Origin: JAFDXJ01 sp039811225
GTDB taxonomy: Bacteria > Bacteroidota > Bacteroidia > Chitinophagales > Chitinophagaceae
Direction: 5' to 3'
Length of the DNA: 64,000 nt
Assembly: GCA_039811225.1 (NCBI GenBank)
Contig: JBDHYG010000003.1
Location: 62,001-126,000, forward strand
Positions 8,908 to 18,049 of this stretch are shown here, one piece after another; position 1 is the stretch's first letter, and the number at the start of each line of letters is the position of its first letter. The notes under the pieces were generated by a model that worked only from the letters and a program-made list of their open reading frames with translations, was not told the DNA's origin and searched no databases. Made by a program: the position numbers and the translations under genes.

Positions 8908-9306
8908 TTATATCAGGCTTCGCATCGGATTTTTACGATAGTCGGCTAATTTAAACTGGAACATTTGTGCCATTTTCCCTGCACGCCACATGGCTTCATC
9001 GGCAACAGGACCTTGAAATAATTGTTGTAAGGTTTTTTCAAAAATTGCTAACCAGCGATTAAAATGTTCCTTTTCAATTGGCATCGTGGCATGTGGGGGA
9101 AAAGGACTGCCAAAATAACTATGGTTATCCAAGAGGATCGTTTCCCAGAAACGGTACATCTTTTCCAAATGTTCCGGCCAGCGATCTTCAATACGTTCAT
9201 TAAAAATAGGGCCAATCAGGTCATCCTTTCTTACCTGTTCATAAAAAGTATCAACCAGGTTTTTAATATCATCCAGGCACGCAATATCGTGCAATTCATT
9301 TGCCAT
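8908..9306 (-). CDS. Group III truncated haemoglobin
   Basis: A small haem protein of about 132 residues. It matches truncated haemoglobin group III: FYEQVRKDDLIGPIF in helices A/B with Tyr at about residue 22, the PPHATMPI segment, and a proximal-histidine segment KEHFNRWL (His at about 81). Group III members bind O2 and NO tightly, and Campylobacter Ctb is the studied example; the role here is unproven. The start at ATG 9306 is preferred to the TTG at 9327, because that TTG lies inside the -7 promoter element. It is first in an apparent two-gene unit with the ClC channel. Confidence 0.85.
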   Translation of the reverse strand: MANELHDIACLDDIKNLVDTFYEQVRKDDLIGPIFNERIEDRWPEHLEKMYRFWETILLDNHSYFGSPFPPHATMPIEKEHFNRWLAIFEKTLQQLFQGPVADEAMWRAGKMAQMFQFKLADYRKNPMRSLI

Positions 9307-9324
9307 TAAAAGTTCAATTTGCTG

Positions 9325-9357
9325 CAAATGTATAGAAATATGCGTAAGCAGGGCAAA
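9325..9357 (-). promoter_or_regulatory. Promoter of the haemoglobin-ClC unit
   Basis: Minus strand: TTTG (9357-9354), 21 bases, then TACATTTG (9332-9325), an exact -7 match. Transcription would start near 9318, about 12 bases before the ATG at 9306. A 14-bp palindrome GGCAAA-TC-TTTGCC (9352-9365) overlaps the -33 box and could be an operator. Confidence 0.6.
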
Positions 9358-9516
9358 TCTTTGCCATACAATGTAAGCTGAATGTAACTGGCAATTAATA
9401 TTCGTAAGCCGATTTCTATTCCCAATTATTATGAAAGGAACGTATTTAAACCAATGACAATGACTTCAGAACTTTAGTTGTTTCTTGAAAAGGATATGTG
9501 TATGTTGTTGTTTTTT

Positions 9517-10620
9517 TTATGGTAAGAAAGCATCTACGGTTTGCTTTAAAGATAAGTATCTGTCAAACCGGCCATCTTTGTTTAAATTGAAAGCCAGGAG
9601 AAAGGCACAATAATTTTTGGAATAATCGACCCAGGGAAATGAGCCGAATAAACCCGGGCTGCTGATAAAATTTTTATTGGCCTTATCCGTTAATATCCAT
9701 TCACCAAAACCATAGCCATTCACCATATCAACAGGCGAATAGGTGGTAGTAACAGCTGGTGTAACCCGATTGATTTGCATTTCCTGAATGCTATTTTTAC
9801 TCAAAATGCTTTTGCCATTATACATTCCATGGTGCAGGATCATGGTTAAGAAATGCATATAATCAGTAGCAGTTGAAATAGCACCACCTGCAGCTAAGGG
9901 AACCGCATTTTTTCCATAATCAGTATTGGTCATATCCAGAGGGAGTGCAATTCGTTCATGGAATAAAGTCTTAAAATCCTGGCCACTTATTTTTTCAATG
10001 ACAGCTGCAGCTATTTGTAAGCCCACATTACTATAATGAAATGTCTTTCCCGGCGCACTTTCCATAGGTAATTGAGCAATGCGGGTCATGACTTCATCCA
10101 TGGAGGATGCACCGGTAATTTGTTGAATGCCTTTTTTCCCTTCTGGTGCTTTTATACCGGTCATGTGAGATAAACATTCACTGATTGTAATAGCGCCTTT
10201 GCCATGTTGGGTAAATACGGGCAAATATTTTCCAATAGTATCTGTCAGTTGCAATTTTCCTTCATCCACAAAAGTCATTACCACAGCCGCGCTTAACCAT
10301 TTACTGCAACTGGCTATTGATACCCGGGTGGTTGGTGTAAATGGGCCAAATAGTTGATTGCTCTTCCATTTTAGTGTTTTGGTGTTGGAGTTGGTTTGTT
10401 GGTCATCCATTTTTTTATTGACAGCTTTTGTATAAATTAAACTATCATTTTGATAGATCATTAAAACAGCACGATTGCCCATTTCACCTACATTTTGTGC
10501 TAACCATTGATCCAGGGCCTTCGTGTCTTGTGCATATATAGTAGTAAGTTTCCCGAGTAAAAGGAAACTGAAAAATAAATAACAGAAAATGTATGTTGCA
10601 AATTTGCTTTTAACAGGCAT
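9517..10620 (-). CDS. Serine hydrolase of the beta-lactamase/PBP-like class C family
   Basis: An exported enzyme with the penicillin-binding fold. The nucleophile motif SxxK is seen as SCSK in SIASCSKWLS, and the YxN motif as YSN in FHYSNVGLQ. The usual KTG/HxG triad is not clear near the C-terminus, where SSPGLFG may stand in for it. The ATG at 10620 gives a basic-hydrophobic signal segment ending in TIYAQ; the open frame extends to an ATG at 10683, only 12 bases from the upstream hydrolase gene. Members include esterases, D-aminopeptidases and true beta-lactamases, and the substrate cannot be told from sequence. Probably co-transcribed with the alpha/beta hydrolase. Confidence 0.8.
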   Translation of the reverse strand: MPVKSKFATYIFCYLFFSFLLLGKLTTIYAQDTKALDQWLAQNVGEMGNRAVLMIYQNDSLIYTKAVNKKMDDQQTNSNTKTLKWKSNQLFGPFTPTTRVSIASCSKWLSAAVVMTFVDEGKLQLTDTIGKYLPVFTQHGKGAITISECLSHMTGIKAPEGKKGIQQITGASSMDEVMTRIAQLPMESAPGKTFHYSNVGLQIAAAVIEKISGQDFKTLFHERIALPLDMTNTDYGKNAVPLAAGGAISTATDYMHFLTMILHHGMYNGKSILSKNSIQEMQINRVTPAVTTTYSPVDMVNGYGFGEWILTDKANKNFISSPGLFGSFPWVDYSKNYCAFLLAFNLNKDGRFDRYLSLKQTVDAFLP

Positions 10621-10695
10621 AAAAAATATTTGCAACATAGATGCCTGAATAAGGTAAAAGTTTAAACGATTTTCTTCAGGCATGAAAAAATTGAA

Positions 10696-11559
10696 CTAAT
10701 CAAAACGGCCCATCCCTTCAATAGGGCGATAGGGCGTTTTAAAGAAATCGCTTACAACCTTATTAAATTGATCATAGTAAAAGATGGGTGTTGAATGTCC
10801 TGAATTGGGTAATATCCAGAGATATGATTTAGGAATGGATTCGGCTATTAATAAAGTATGCCTGGTGCGTATTACATCATGGTCACCACCAATTACAAGC
10901 ACCGGGCATTGGATTTTTGCCAGCTCTGCCGGTGCAATATGCGGTTCATTGGTAAGCAGATTCATTAGCTTGGATGCATTTTTAATCATAGCATCCTGGG
11001 GCATTTTTTTTATTGTATCATATTGATCCTGGGCCCATTTCCATACAAAGGGATCAACAGCCGATGTATCCGGGCTCAGGTTTGCCCCGGTAATGGCCAG
11101 CTTTTTTACTTTGTCGGGATGCCGTAGGGCAAGTAGCAAACCATTGATGCCACCATCGCTCCAGCCGATCACATAGCAGGAATCTACATGCAGGCTATCC
11201 AGTAATGCATTCAGGTCATCGGCCATCATGGGATAACTCAATGAATCACTGAAGTCATACGATTTGCCCTGGGCGCGGCTATCAGCGACAATTACCCGGT
11301 ACATTTTTGCAAAATACGGGATCTGAAAAACAAAGTTATTAATGGATCCGCCATTACCATGTATGATCAGCAGGGGAGCACCCTGGCCATATTCTTCATA
11401 ATACATTTGAAATCCACGTGTCTTTATATATTTCCCTACTTGCGTATTTCTGCCATACATGGTGGTGTCTAAAGCTGTACGGAAATCTACTTGTGCATTT
11501 GCCAGGTTGCAGAAAAGAATTAAGGATATGAGGGAGATTAGTTGTTTGAGAAATTTCAT
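10696..11559 (-). CDS. Exported alpha/beta hydrolase
   Basis: An alpha/beta-hydrolase-fold enzyme of 287 residues with a signal peptide ending in NLANAQ. The oxyanion-side motif IHGNGGS is near residue 68, the nucleophile elbow is GWSDGG (Ser near 134), an acidic residue is present in GGDHDVI, and the catalytic His lies in NSGHSTP near the C-terminus. All triad members are therefore present. Substrate unknown; esterase or lipase-type chemistry is likely. It precedes a class C serine hydrolase on the same strand, so the two may act together on extracytoplasmic esters or amides. Confidence 0.82.
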   Translation of the reverse strand: MKFLKQLISLISLILFCNLANAQVDFRTALDTTMYGRNTQVGKYIKTRGFQMYYEEYGQGAPLLIIHGNGGSINNFVFQIPYFAKMYRVIVADSRAQGKSYDFSDSLSYPMMADDLNALLDSLHVDSCYVIGWSDGGINGLLLALRHPDKVKKLAITGANLSPDTSAVDPFVWKWAQDQYDTIKKMPQDAMIKNASKLMNLLTNEPHIAPAELAKIQCPVLVIGGDHDVIRTRHTLLIAESIPKSYLWILPNSGHSTPIFYYDQFNKVVSDFFKTPYRPIEGMGRFD

Positions 11560-11620
11560 AAACTGAAAGTTAATTTGGGGTTATTAAAAGATAAGATATA
11601 TTGAATACATCAATTTTCCA

Positions 11621-13879
11621 TTAATTCTTTTTTTCTTCATCGGTATCAAAGCGTTTGACAGATTGGATACCGTTGAGCTTTTTTAAATTTTCCACCAGTT
11701 CATCGAGTTCTTCTTTATCATGTACAAATATCTTTATGGTACCTTCAAAAAGCCCATCCATGGATTCAATGGTTAGAGCGGAAATATTAATCTTCATGTC
11801 CCCGCTGATGACATTGGATATTTTGTTTACCACGCCCACGTCATCCATGCCGATTATTTTCAGGCCGGTGAGGAAGGAGATCTCTTTATTTTTTGCCCAC
11901 TTGGTTTTTACAATTCGGTGGCCATAATTGGCCATCATACGGGCTGCATTGGGACAATTGGTCCGGTGTATGCTGAGGCCTTTTCCGGTACTCACAAAAC
12001 CAAAAACACTATCTCCCGGGATAGGGTTACAACATTGAGCCAGGGTGTATTTTATTTTATCGCTGCTTTCTCCAAAAATGATCAGCTCGGAATCTTTCTT
12101 GGCCGGTTTGTGCTCTGTTTCCACTTTGGTATCAGGAACCTTCTGTGGTTTGGGGGCTTCCAGTTTATCACCCAGGACATGAAATGTTTTCAATTCTTTC
12201 AGGTCAGTGACTTTTATAGCGATATTATAAAAGAGATCGAGTTGTGAGATGACTTTATAAAAGCTGACGAGTTCATCAATGTTGTGTTGATTAAAAGCGG
12301 CCCCCATTCCTTCCAGTTTTTTCTGCAGGATGTATTTACCATCTTCCGCAATTTTTCTCTTCTCTTCTTTAAGGGAATCTTTTATTTTACTTTTTGCTTT
12401 AGCCGTTACCACAAACCCCAGCCAGTCTTCATTAGGTTTTTGTTTGTTGCTGGTAATAATTTCAACCTGGTCACCACTGCGTAATTTGTAACTAATGGGT
12501 ACCAGCTTATGATTGACTTTCGCGCCAATGCATTTACTGCCTACAGCGGTATGTATGGAAAAAGCAAAATCCAAAGCGGTTGAACCTGTAGGTAACATTT
12601 TCACTTCACCTTTAGGTGTATATACATAAATTTCTTCTGCTAAAAAACTTACTTTGAAATCCTGCAGGAAATCCACTCCATCTGTATCCGGGCTGGAAAT
12701 GGCATCCCGGATCTGTGCAAACCATTTATCAAATCGGTCTTCATTATTGGTACCTTCCTTGTATTTATAATGAGCCGCCAGGCCTTTTTCAGCGATTTCA
12801 TTCATCCGTTTGCTCCGGATTTGTACTTCTACCCATTTTCCCTGGGGCCCCATAACTGTGGTATGCAGGGCTTCATAGCCATTGCTTTTCGGATTGCTAA
12901 GCCAATCACGCAATCGCTCGGGAGAAGGATTGTATTCATCTGTTATCAGCGAATACACTTTCCAGCAATCTTCTTTTTCTTTTTCCGGAGGTGAATTTAA
13001 GATGATGCGAATGGCAAACAAATCATACACTTCTTCGAAAACAACATTCTTTTTTTTAATCTTGTTCCAAATGGAATGGATACTTTTCGGCCGGCCATAC
13101 ATTTCAAAATCAAGGCCAGTAGCCTTAAGTTTTTCTTTGATCGGTTTAATAAATTCATTAATATACCGGGTACGTTCCCTTTTTGTTTCCGACAATTTTT
13201 TGGCTATCTCTTTATAAGCTTCCGGTTCCAGGTATTTCATAGAGAGGTCTTCCAGTTCCGTCTTTATATTATACAAACCCATACGATGGGCTAATGGTGC
13301 ATATACCCATACCGTTTCACTGGCAATTTTCAATTGTTTTTCCCGCTTCATGTAATCCAGTGTCCGCATGTTATGCAGGCGGTCGGCCAGCTTGATAAGT
13401 ATAACCCGCGGGTCATCCGTCAGGGTAAGCAGGATCTTTTTAAAATTTTCTGCCTGCTGGCTGATAGTAGTATCTATGACCGAAGAAATTTTGGTAAGCC
13501 CATTGACAATCTTCGCTATTTCATTGCCAAATTCCCGTTGCACATCTTCAATCGTTACATCGGTATCTTCAACTGTATCATGCATGAGGGAACAAATGGT
13601 GGATCGTACACCCAGGCCAATTTCTTCTACGCAGATGCGGGCAACCGCAATCGGATGAAAAATATAGGGTTCCCCGCTTTTGCGCCGCATGGTTTTATGT
13701 GCTTCTGCTGCCATTTCAAAAGCATGGCGGACGAGTTCTTTATCTCCACGTTTTAATTTGGGATGCAGGGCGCGTAGCAAGGCACGGTATTTCCGCAGGA
13801 TTTCTTTTTTCTCCTGTTCTTCGGTTAGTGAATATTTCGGTAATACGCTTTCTTCTATGGTTGTTGTCTGCCTGGTCAT
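11621..13879 (-). CDS. rel: Bifunctional (p)ppGpp synthetase/hydrolase, RelA/SpoT family
   Basis: The stringent-response enzyme that makes and degrades (p)ppGpp. An N-terminal HD hydrolase domain shows IFHPIAVARI and LMHDTVEDTD, with the HD pair intact, so hydrolysis should be active. The synthetase domain follows with YGRPKSIHSIWNKI, VYDLFAIRIIL and GYEALHTTVMG. Then come TGS (VYTPKGEVKMLPTGSTALDF), a CCNPIPGD zinc-finger-like segment and a C-terminal ACT domain. At 752 residues it is full length. It lies 74 bases downstream of pgi on the same strand. Confidence 0.96.
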   Translation of the reverse strand: MTRQTTTIEESVLPKYSLTEEQEKKEILRKYRALLRALHPKLKRGDKELVRHAFEMAAEAHKTMRRKSGEPYIFHPIAVARICVEEIGLGVRSTICSLMHDTVEDTDVTIEDVQREFGNEIAKIVNGLTKISSVIDTTISQQAENFKKILLTLTDDPRVILIKLADRLHNMRTLDYMKREKQLKIASETVWVYAPLAHRMGLYNIKTELEDLSMKYLEPEAYKEIAKKLSETKRERTRYINEFIKPIKEKLKATGLDFEMYGRPKSIHSIWNKIKKKNVVFEEVYDLFAIRIILNSPPEKEKEDCWKVYSLITDEYNPSPERLRDWLSNPKSNGYEALHTTVMGPQGKWVEVQIRSKRMNEIAEKGLAAHYKYKEGTNNEDRFDKWFAQIRDAISSPDTDGVDFLQDFKVSFLAEEIYVYTPKGEVKMLPTGSTALDFAFSIHTAVGSKCIGAKVNHKLVPISYKLRSGDQVEIITSNKQKPNEDWLGFVVTAKAKSKIKDSLKEEKRKIAEDGKYILQKKLEGMGAAFNQHNIDELVSFYKVISQLDLFYNIAIKVTDLKELKTFHVLGDKLEAPKPQKVPDTKVETEHKPAKKDSELIIFGESSDKIKYTLAQCCNPIPGDSVFGFVSTGKGLSIHRTNCPNAARMMANYGHRIVKTKWAKNKEISFLTGLKIIGMDDVGVVNKISNVISGDMKINISALTIESMDGLFEGTIKIFVHDKEELDELVENLKKLNGIQSVKRFDTDEEKKN

Positions 13880-13953
13880 TCGACTACGAATGTATTAATT
13901 TTCAGAAAAACTCACTTTGGCGGTGCCAATAATTCTTTGATAAATTTCCAAAT

Positions 13954-15624
13954 TTATTTTTCTTCAGCATTTCCTTTTCTGAAATTTTTATAGGCCGCTA
14001 TTAAACCATTTGTTGAGGAATCATGCGAACAGGTTTCCTGGCTATCATACAATTCCGGGAGAATTTTTTTGGCCAGTTGCTTGCCTAATTCTACACCCCA
14101 CTGATCAAAACTGAAGATATTCCAGATAACACCCTGTACGAAAATTTTATGTTCATACATAGCAATTAAATAGCCCAAACTAAATGGTGTTATTTCTTTT
14201 AAGAGAAAAGAATTGGTAGGCCTGTTGCCTTTAAAAATTTTAAAGGGAACTAATTTTTCAATTTCATTTTCCGGCATATTGGTGGCCTTTAATTCAGCCT
14301 CCACTTCTGCCCGGTCTTTTCCTTTCATCAATGCTTCTGTTTGTGCAAAGAAATTACTCAACAGGATGGGATGGTGTTCCCCTAACGGATTGTGACTGAT
14401 AGCTGGTGCTATAAAATCACAGGGGATCAATACTGTTCCCTGGTGAATAAGCTGGTAAAAAGCGTGCTGGCCATTGGTGCCGGGTTCGCCCCAAATAACC
14501 GGGCCGGTGGCATAGGAAACGGCTTCTCCATTCCGGCCAACATATTTCCCATTGCTCTCCATATTTCCTTGTTGGAAATAAGCCGGGAAACGATGCATAT
14601 ATTGATCATAAGGTAAAATGGCTTCCGTTTGTGTACCAAAAAAATTGGTATACCAAAGACCAATCAGTGCCATGATTACCGGAATATTTTCTTCCGGCCT
14701 GGTTGCCTGGAAATGTTGATCCATCGCATAAGCGCCGTGCAATAAGGCATCAAAATTTTCATACCCGATCGTAAGGGCAATGGATAAGCCAATTGCGCTC
14801 CATAAAGAATACCGGCCACCTACCCAGTCCCAGAAGTGAAACATATTTGCCGGGTTTATACCAAACTGCGTTACAGCTTGTTCATTGGTACTCAACGCAA
14901 CAAAATGGGAAGCAATATGTTTTTCATCACCGGCCTCAGCAAGAAACCAGTCCCGTGCAGAATGAGCATTGGTCATGGTTTCCTGTGTTGTAAAAGTTTT
15001 AGATGCAATCAGGAATAAAGTTTCTTCCGGCGTAACTTTTTTCAATACTTCTGCGATTTGTGAGCCATCCACATTGCTGACAAAATAAGGTTGTATATCC
15101 GCTATCCAATAAGGTTTTAATGCTTCGGTAACCATTTGTGGGCCGAGGTCTGAGCCACCGATACCGATATTGACAATATATTTTATTTTCTTGCCTTTAT
15201 AGCCTGTATGCTGCCCGCTATGTATTGCTGCGCAAAATTGTTTCATTTGAGCCTGTACTGCGGTGACTTCCGGCATTACATCTTTGTCTTCACTCATCAC
15301 CGGTTTGCCGGAAAAATTCCGCAAGGCTGTATGTAATACCGAACGTCTTTCTGTTTCATTGATCATTTCACCTGAAAACATTTTTTCTATACTGGTAGTC
15401 ACGTCCATTTCTTTTGCCAGTTGTTGCAATAATTGCATCGTTTTACCGGTAATGATATTTTTTGAATAATCAAAAAGCATGTCACGGAAGCGGATGGAAA
15501 AATGATTGAAGCGATCAGGATCTGCTGCAAACAGGTTTTTCATGTGCACGGTTTTCATTTCCGTATAATGGTCGGCGAGCAATTGCCAGGCGGTTGTTTT
15601 TGTCGGATCTTTTTTTAAGAGCAT
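13954..15624 (-). CDS. pgi: Glucose-6-phosphate isomerase
   Basis: Interconverts glucose 6-phosphate and fructose 6-phosphate in glycolysis and gluconeogenesis. The classical signatures are present: GIGGSDLGPQMV in the sugar-phosphate site, HFWDWVGGRYSLWSAIG, and near the C-terminus IFSFDQWGVELGK with the catalytic-lysine region. The 556 residues agree with the long bacterial form. It starts 18 bases after the threonine aldolase gene, so the two are probably co-transcribed; rel follows. Confidence 0.97.
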   Translation of the reverse strand: MLLKKDPTKTTAWQLLADHYTEMKTVHMKNLFAADPDRFNHFSIRFRDMLFDYSKNIITGKTMQLLQQLAKEMDVTTSIEKMFSGEMINETERRSVLHTALRNFSGKPVMSEDKDVMPEVTAVQAQMKQFCAAIHSGQHTGYKGKKIKYIVNIGIGGSDLGPQMVTEALKPYWIADIQPYFVSNVDGSQIAEVLKKVTPEETLFLIASKTFTTQETMTNAHSARDWFLAEAGDEKHIASHFVALSTNEQAVTQFGINPANMFHFWDWVGGRYSLWSAIGLSIALTIGYENFDALLHGAYAMDQHFQATRPEENIPVIMALIGLWYTNFFGTQTEAILPYDQYMHRFPAYFQQGNMESNGKYVGRNGEAVSYATGPVIWGEPGTNGQHAFYQLIHQGTVLIPCDFIAPAISHNPLGEHHPILLSNFFAQTEALMKGKDRAEVEAELKATNMPENEIEKLVPFKIFKGNRPTNSFLLKEITPFSLGYLIAMYEHKIFVQGVIWNIFSFDQWGVELGKQLAKKILPELYDSQETCSHDSSTNGLIAAYKNFRKGNAEEK

Positions 15625-15642
15625 ATCGATTTTTAATTTTTG

Positions 15643-16668
15643 TCATTTAATTTTTTCAAGTACCCGCAAAGTTTTAATTACCATTTCCCGGCTGATATCG
15701 AGATGTGTAACGAGGCGGATGTGGGAAGGTGAAATGGGCAAAACAAGGATCCCTTTTTCATATAGCATTTTAGAAAAGTCCTGGGCCGTTTTGAATGAAC
15801 CCTTTATTTCAAAAATAAGAATATTAGTTTCAACCGGAAATATTTCTCCTACAAAGGATTTGGTTTGTAAGACTGCCGCAATTTGTTGGGCATGTTGGTG
15901 GTCAATGGCAAGCCGTTCAACATGATGATCAAGTGCATAGATACCCGCTGCAGCAAGGATACCGGCCTGGCGCATGGCGCCACCAAATACTTTGCGAATT
16001 CGTTTTGCTTTTTCAATGAATGCCTGTTTGCCTAATAAAACACTTCCCACCGGTGCACCCAGGCCCTTGCTCAGGCAAATAGACAGGCTGTCAAAAAGTT
16101 GCCCATACTTTTTGGGTTGTTCATTTCGCGCTATAAGTGCATTAAAAAGCCGGGCGCCATCCAGGTGCAGTTTTAATTGATGTTTACGGCAAACTTTTTT
16201 AATTTGTTCAATTGTGACTAGATCATAGCAGGCACCGCCACCACGGTTCGCTGTATTTTCCAGGGAAACGAGGGATGAATACGCTTTATGGATATCATGC
16301 CGGTTGTTAATTGCCTGCTCAACCAATTGGGCATTGATAAGGCCATAACGGCCATGCAGGAGCTGCACGGAACAGCCGGCATTAAATGCGATGCCGCCAC
16401 CTTCATACTGGTAAATGTGTGAGAGCTCATCGCAAATGACTTCATCTCCCGGCTGTGTATGGCATTTAATGGCAAGCTGGTTGGTCATGGTGCCACTGGG
16501 ACAAAAAAGAGCTGCTTCCATACCAAAAAGGGCAGCCATCTTTTCCTGTAATTTATTTACGGTAGGGTCTTCCCCGAAAACATCATCACCAACTGGCGCT
16601 TTTAGCATTGCTTCTTTCATTTTAGCACCGGGCCGGGTAAGAGTATCAGAACGATAATCAATCAGCAT
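15643..16668 (-). CDS. ltaE: Low-specificity L-threonine aldolase
   Basis: A PLP-dependent enzyme that cleaves L-threonine or allo-threonine to glycine and acetaldehyde. It begins with the family's DYRSDTLTRPG motif and has GDDVFGEDPTV, then CPSGTMTNQLAI. HLDGARLFNA supplies the Asp that binds the pyridine nitrogen, and SKGLGAPVGS carries the Schiff-base lysine. The ATG at 16668 (MLIDYRSDT) is preferred to one at 16695, because homologues start just before the DYRSDT motif. It heads the ltaE-pgi pair. Confidence 0.9.
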   Translation of the reverse strand: MLIDYRSDTLTRPGAKMKEAMLKAPVGDDVFGEDPTVNKLQEKMAALFGMEAALFCPSGTMTNQLAIKCHTQPGDEVICDELSHIYQYEGGGIAFNAGCSVQLLHGRYGLINAQLVEQAINNRHDIHKAYSSLVSLENTANRGGGACYDLVTIEQIKKVCRKHQLKLHLDGARLFNALIARNEQPKKYGQLFDSLSICLSKGLGAPVGSVLLGKQAFIEKAKRIRKVFGGAMRQAGILAAAGIYALDHHVERLAIDHQHAQQIAAVLQTKSFVGEIFPVETNILIFEIKGSFKTAQDFSKMLYEKGILVLPISPSHIRLVTHLDISREMVIKTLRVLEKIK

Positions 16669-16789
16669 GATTTTTGCTATTAAATTGGAAACCAATAAAA
16701 TTAACTGTTAAACCTGTAAAAAGTAAAATGTTCCGGATGAACCGGGTTTTTTTCTTAAAATTTATAGTTTTACATAACAAATAATTTCG

Positions 16790-16797
16790 TACCTTTG
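16790..16797 (+). promoter_or_regulatory. -7 element of the rpoD promoter
   Basis: TACCTTTG exactly matches TAnnTTTG. The region around 16767 at the -33 distance reads AGTTTTAC, a poor match to TTTG. Transcription from here gives a leader of roughly 95 bases to the ATG at 16900. Confidence 0.45.
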
Positions 16798-16899
16798 CGC
16801 GGTTCTTTCTACTTTTTTGTGTAAAGTATGTTAAAATGGGAAAATGTTTAGGGTTTTTCCTGTTTTATGTATCTCAGTTTTAAAATATAATCTACCTAT

Positions 16900-17757
16900 A
16901 TGAGGCAACTCAAAATCGCAACCCAAATAACCAACCGTGATTCACAAGCGGTGGAAAAATACCTCCAAGAGATTTCCAAAATATCCATGATCACCCCGGA
17001 AGAAGAAACCACCCTGGCACAGCGGATCAAGATGGGTGACCAACGGGCATTGGATAAATTAGTGCAGGCCAACCTGCGTTTTGTGGTATCTGTAGCAAAA
17101 CAATACCAGCACCAGGGTTTGTCCCTGAGTGACCTGATCAATGAAGGGAACCTGGGTTTGATCAAAGCGGCTCAGCGTTTTGATGAAACCAAAGGGTTTA
17201 AATTTATTTCATATGCTGTATGGTGGATCCGGCAATCTATTCTACAGGCATTGGCTGAACAAGGCCGCCTTGTTCGACTGCCGCAAAATAAAATCGGTAC
17301 TTACAATAAAGCGAATAAAGCCTACATGGCATTTGAGCAAGAGCATGAGCGCGAACCCAGTACCGAAGAACTGGCCAGTATACTGGAGATGAGTGAAACA
17401 GAAATCAATAATATTTTTCAAAGTAATACCCGCCATACATCTCTGGATGCTCCGGTACATGAAGCAGAAGATGTAGCTATGGGTGATTTGCTGGAAGGCG
17501 TGGACGATACAGATGATGATGTGATGAAGGATTCTTTACGTGAAGAAATTCGTCGTGTGTTGAAATCACTCAGCCCACGGGAGGCCGAAATTGTCAATGC
17601 TTATTTTGGCCTGTACGGAGAAAATGGAGTGACCATTGAACAGATCGGTATAAAGTATGATCTTACGAAAGAGCGTATCCGCCAGATAAAGGAGCGTGCT
17701 ATTAAACGCCTGCAAAAAGCCCGGTATAGCAATGCATTGAAAACATATCTTGGCTAA
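16900..17757 (+). CDS. rpoD: Primary RNA polymerase sigma factor RpoD/SigA
   Basis: The housekeeping sigma-70 factor, short (285 residues) and lacking the long N-terminal region 1.1, as is normal in Bacteroidota. Region 1.2 holds LQEISKISMITPEEE. Region 2 has LRFVVSVAKQYQ and the core and -10 binding stretch FISYAVWWIRQSI. Region 3 follows, and region 4 has the helix-turn-helix YDLTKERIRQIKERAIKRLQ. This factor would read the TTTG/TAnnTTTG promoters seen in the window. A strong hairpin terminator follows 21 bases after the stop. Confidence 0.96.
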   Translation: MRQLKIATQITNRDSQAVEKYLQEISKISMITPEEETTLAQRIKMGDQRALDKLVQANLRFVVSVAKQYQHQGLSLSDLINEGNLGLIKAAQRFDETKGFKFISYAVWWIRQSILQALAEQGRLVRLPQNKIGTYNKANKAYMAFEQEHEREPSTEELASILEMSETEINNIFQSNTRHTSLDAPVHEAEDVAMGDLLEGVDDTDDDVMKDSLREEIRRVLKSLSPREAEIVNAYFGLYGENGVTIEQIGIKYDLTKERIRQIKERAIKRLQKARYSNALKTYLG

Positions 17758-17778
17758 TTATTTGGAAAACGATTTGAA

Positions 17779-17808
17779 TGCCTCCTTGCACAAAGGGGGC
17801 ATTTTTTT
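17779..17808 (+). terminator. Rho-independent terminator of rpoD
   Basis: TGCCTCCTT (17779-17787) pairs with AAGGGGGCA (17793-17801) over nine base pairs with one G-T, around a GCACA loop, followed by seven T. The 210 bases from here to the pfkA promoter hold no convincing gene. Confidence 0.85.
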
Positions 17809-18018
17809 GGTCAGTTGGATAAAAGAAGCATGCTGTACAGCCCATTTGTTTATGCCAATCTGAACCTGCAATTTTATATAACTTTCTTATACATTATTTC
17901 GATTAGCTGCTTTGAGAATGCTTATTGGCAATATGTCCCGGCAAATTCATTTGCAAGAAAGAAGGATTTGTTTTTATGCACAGTAGTTGAAACAAAAAGA
18001 ATATATCTTTTCATTATG

Positions 18019-18026
18019 TACATTTG
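18019..18026 (+). promoter_or_regulatory. -7 element of the pfkA promoter
   Basis: TACATTTG exactly matches TAnnTTTG. The nearest TTG (17987-17989) is too far upstream to serve as a proper -33 box. Transcription would start near 18033, giving a leader of under 20 bases before the TTG start of pfkA. Confidence 0.4.
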
Positions 18027-18049
18027 TTAACCATTAATACGATTGTTTA

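Noticed and set aside
9517..10620. True beta-lactamase giving antibiotic resistance
   Set aside because: SxxK and YxN are present, but the third motif is unclear and the class contains many peptidases and esterases; context does not suggest resistance.
17815..18030. 71-residue open frame between rpoD and pfkA
   Set aside because: It follows the rpoD terminator directly, is cut by the pfkA promoter, and has no recognisable domain.
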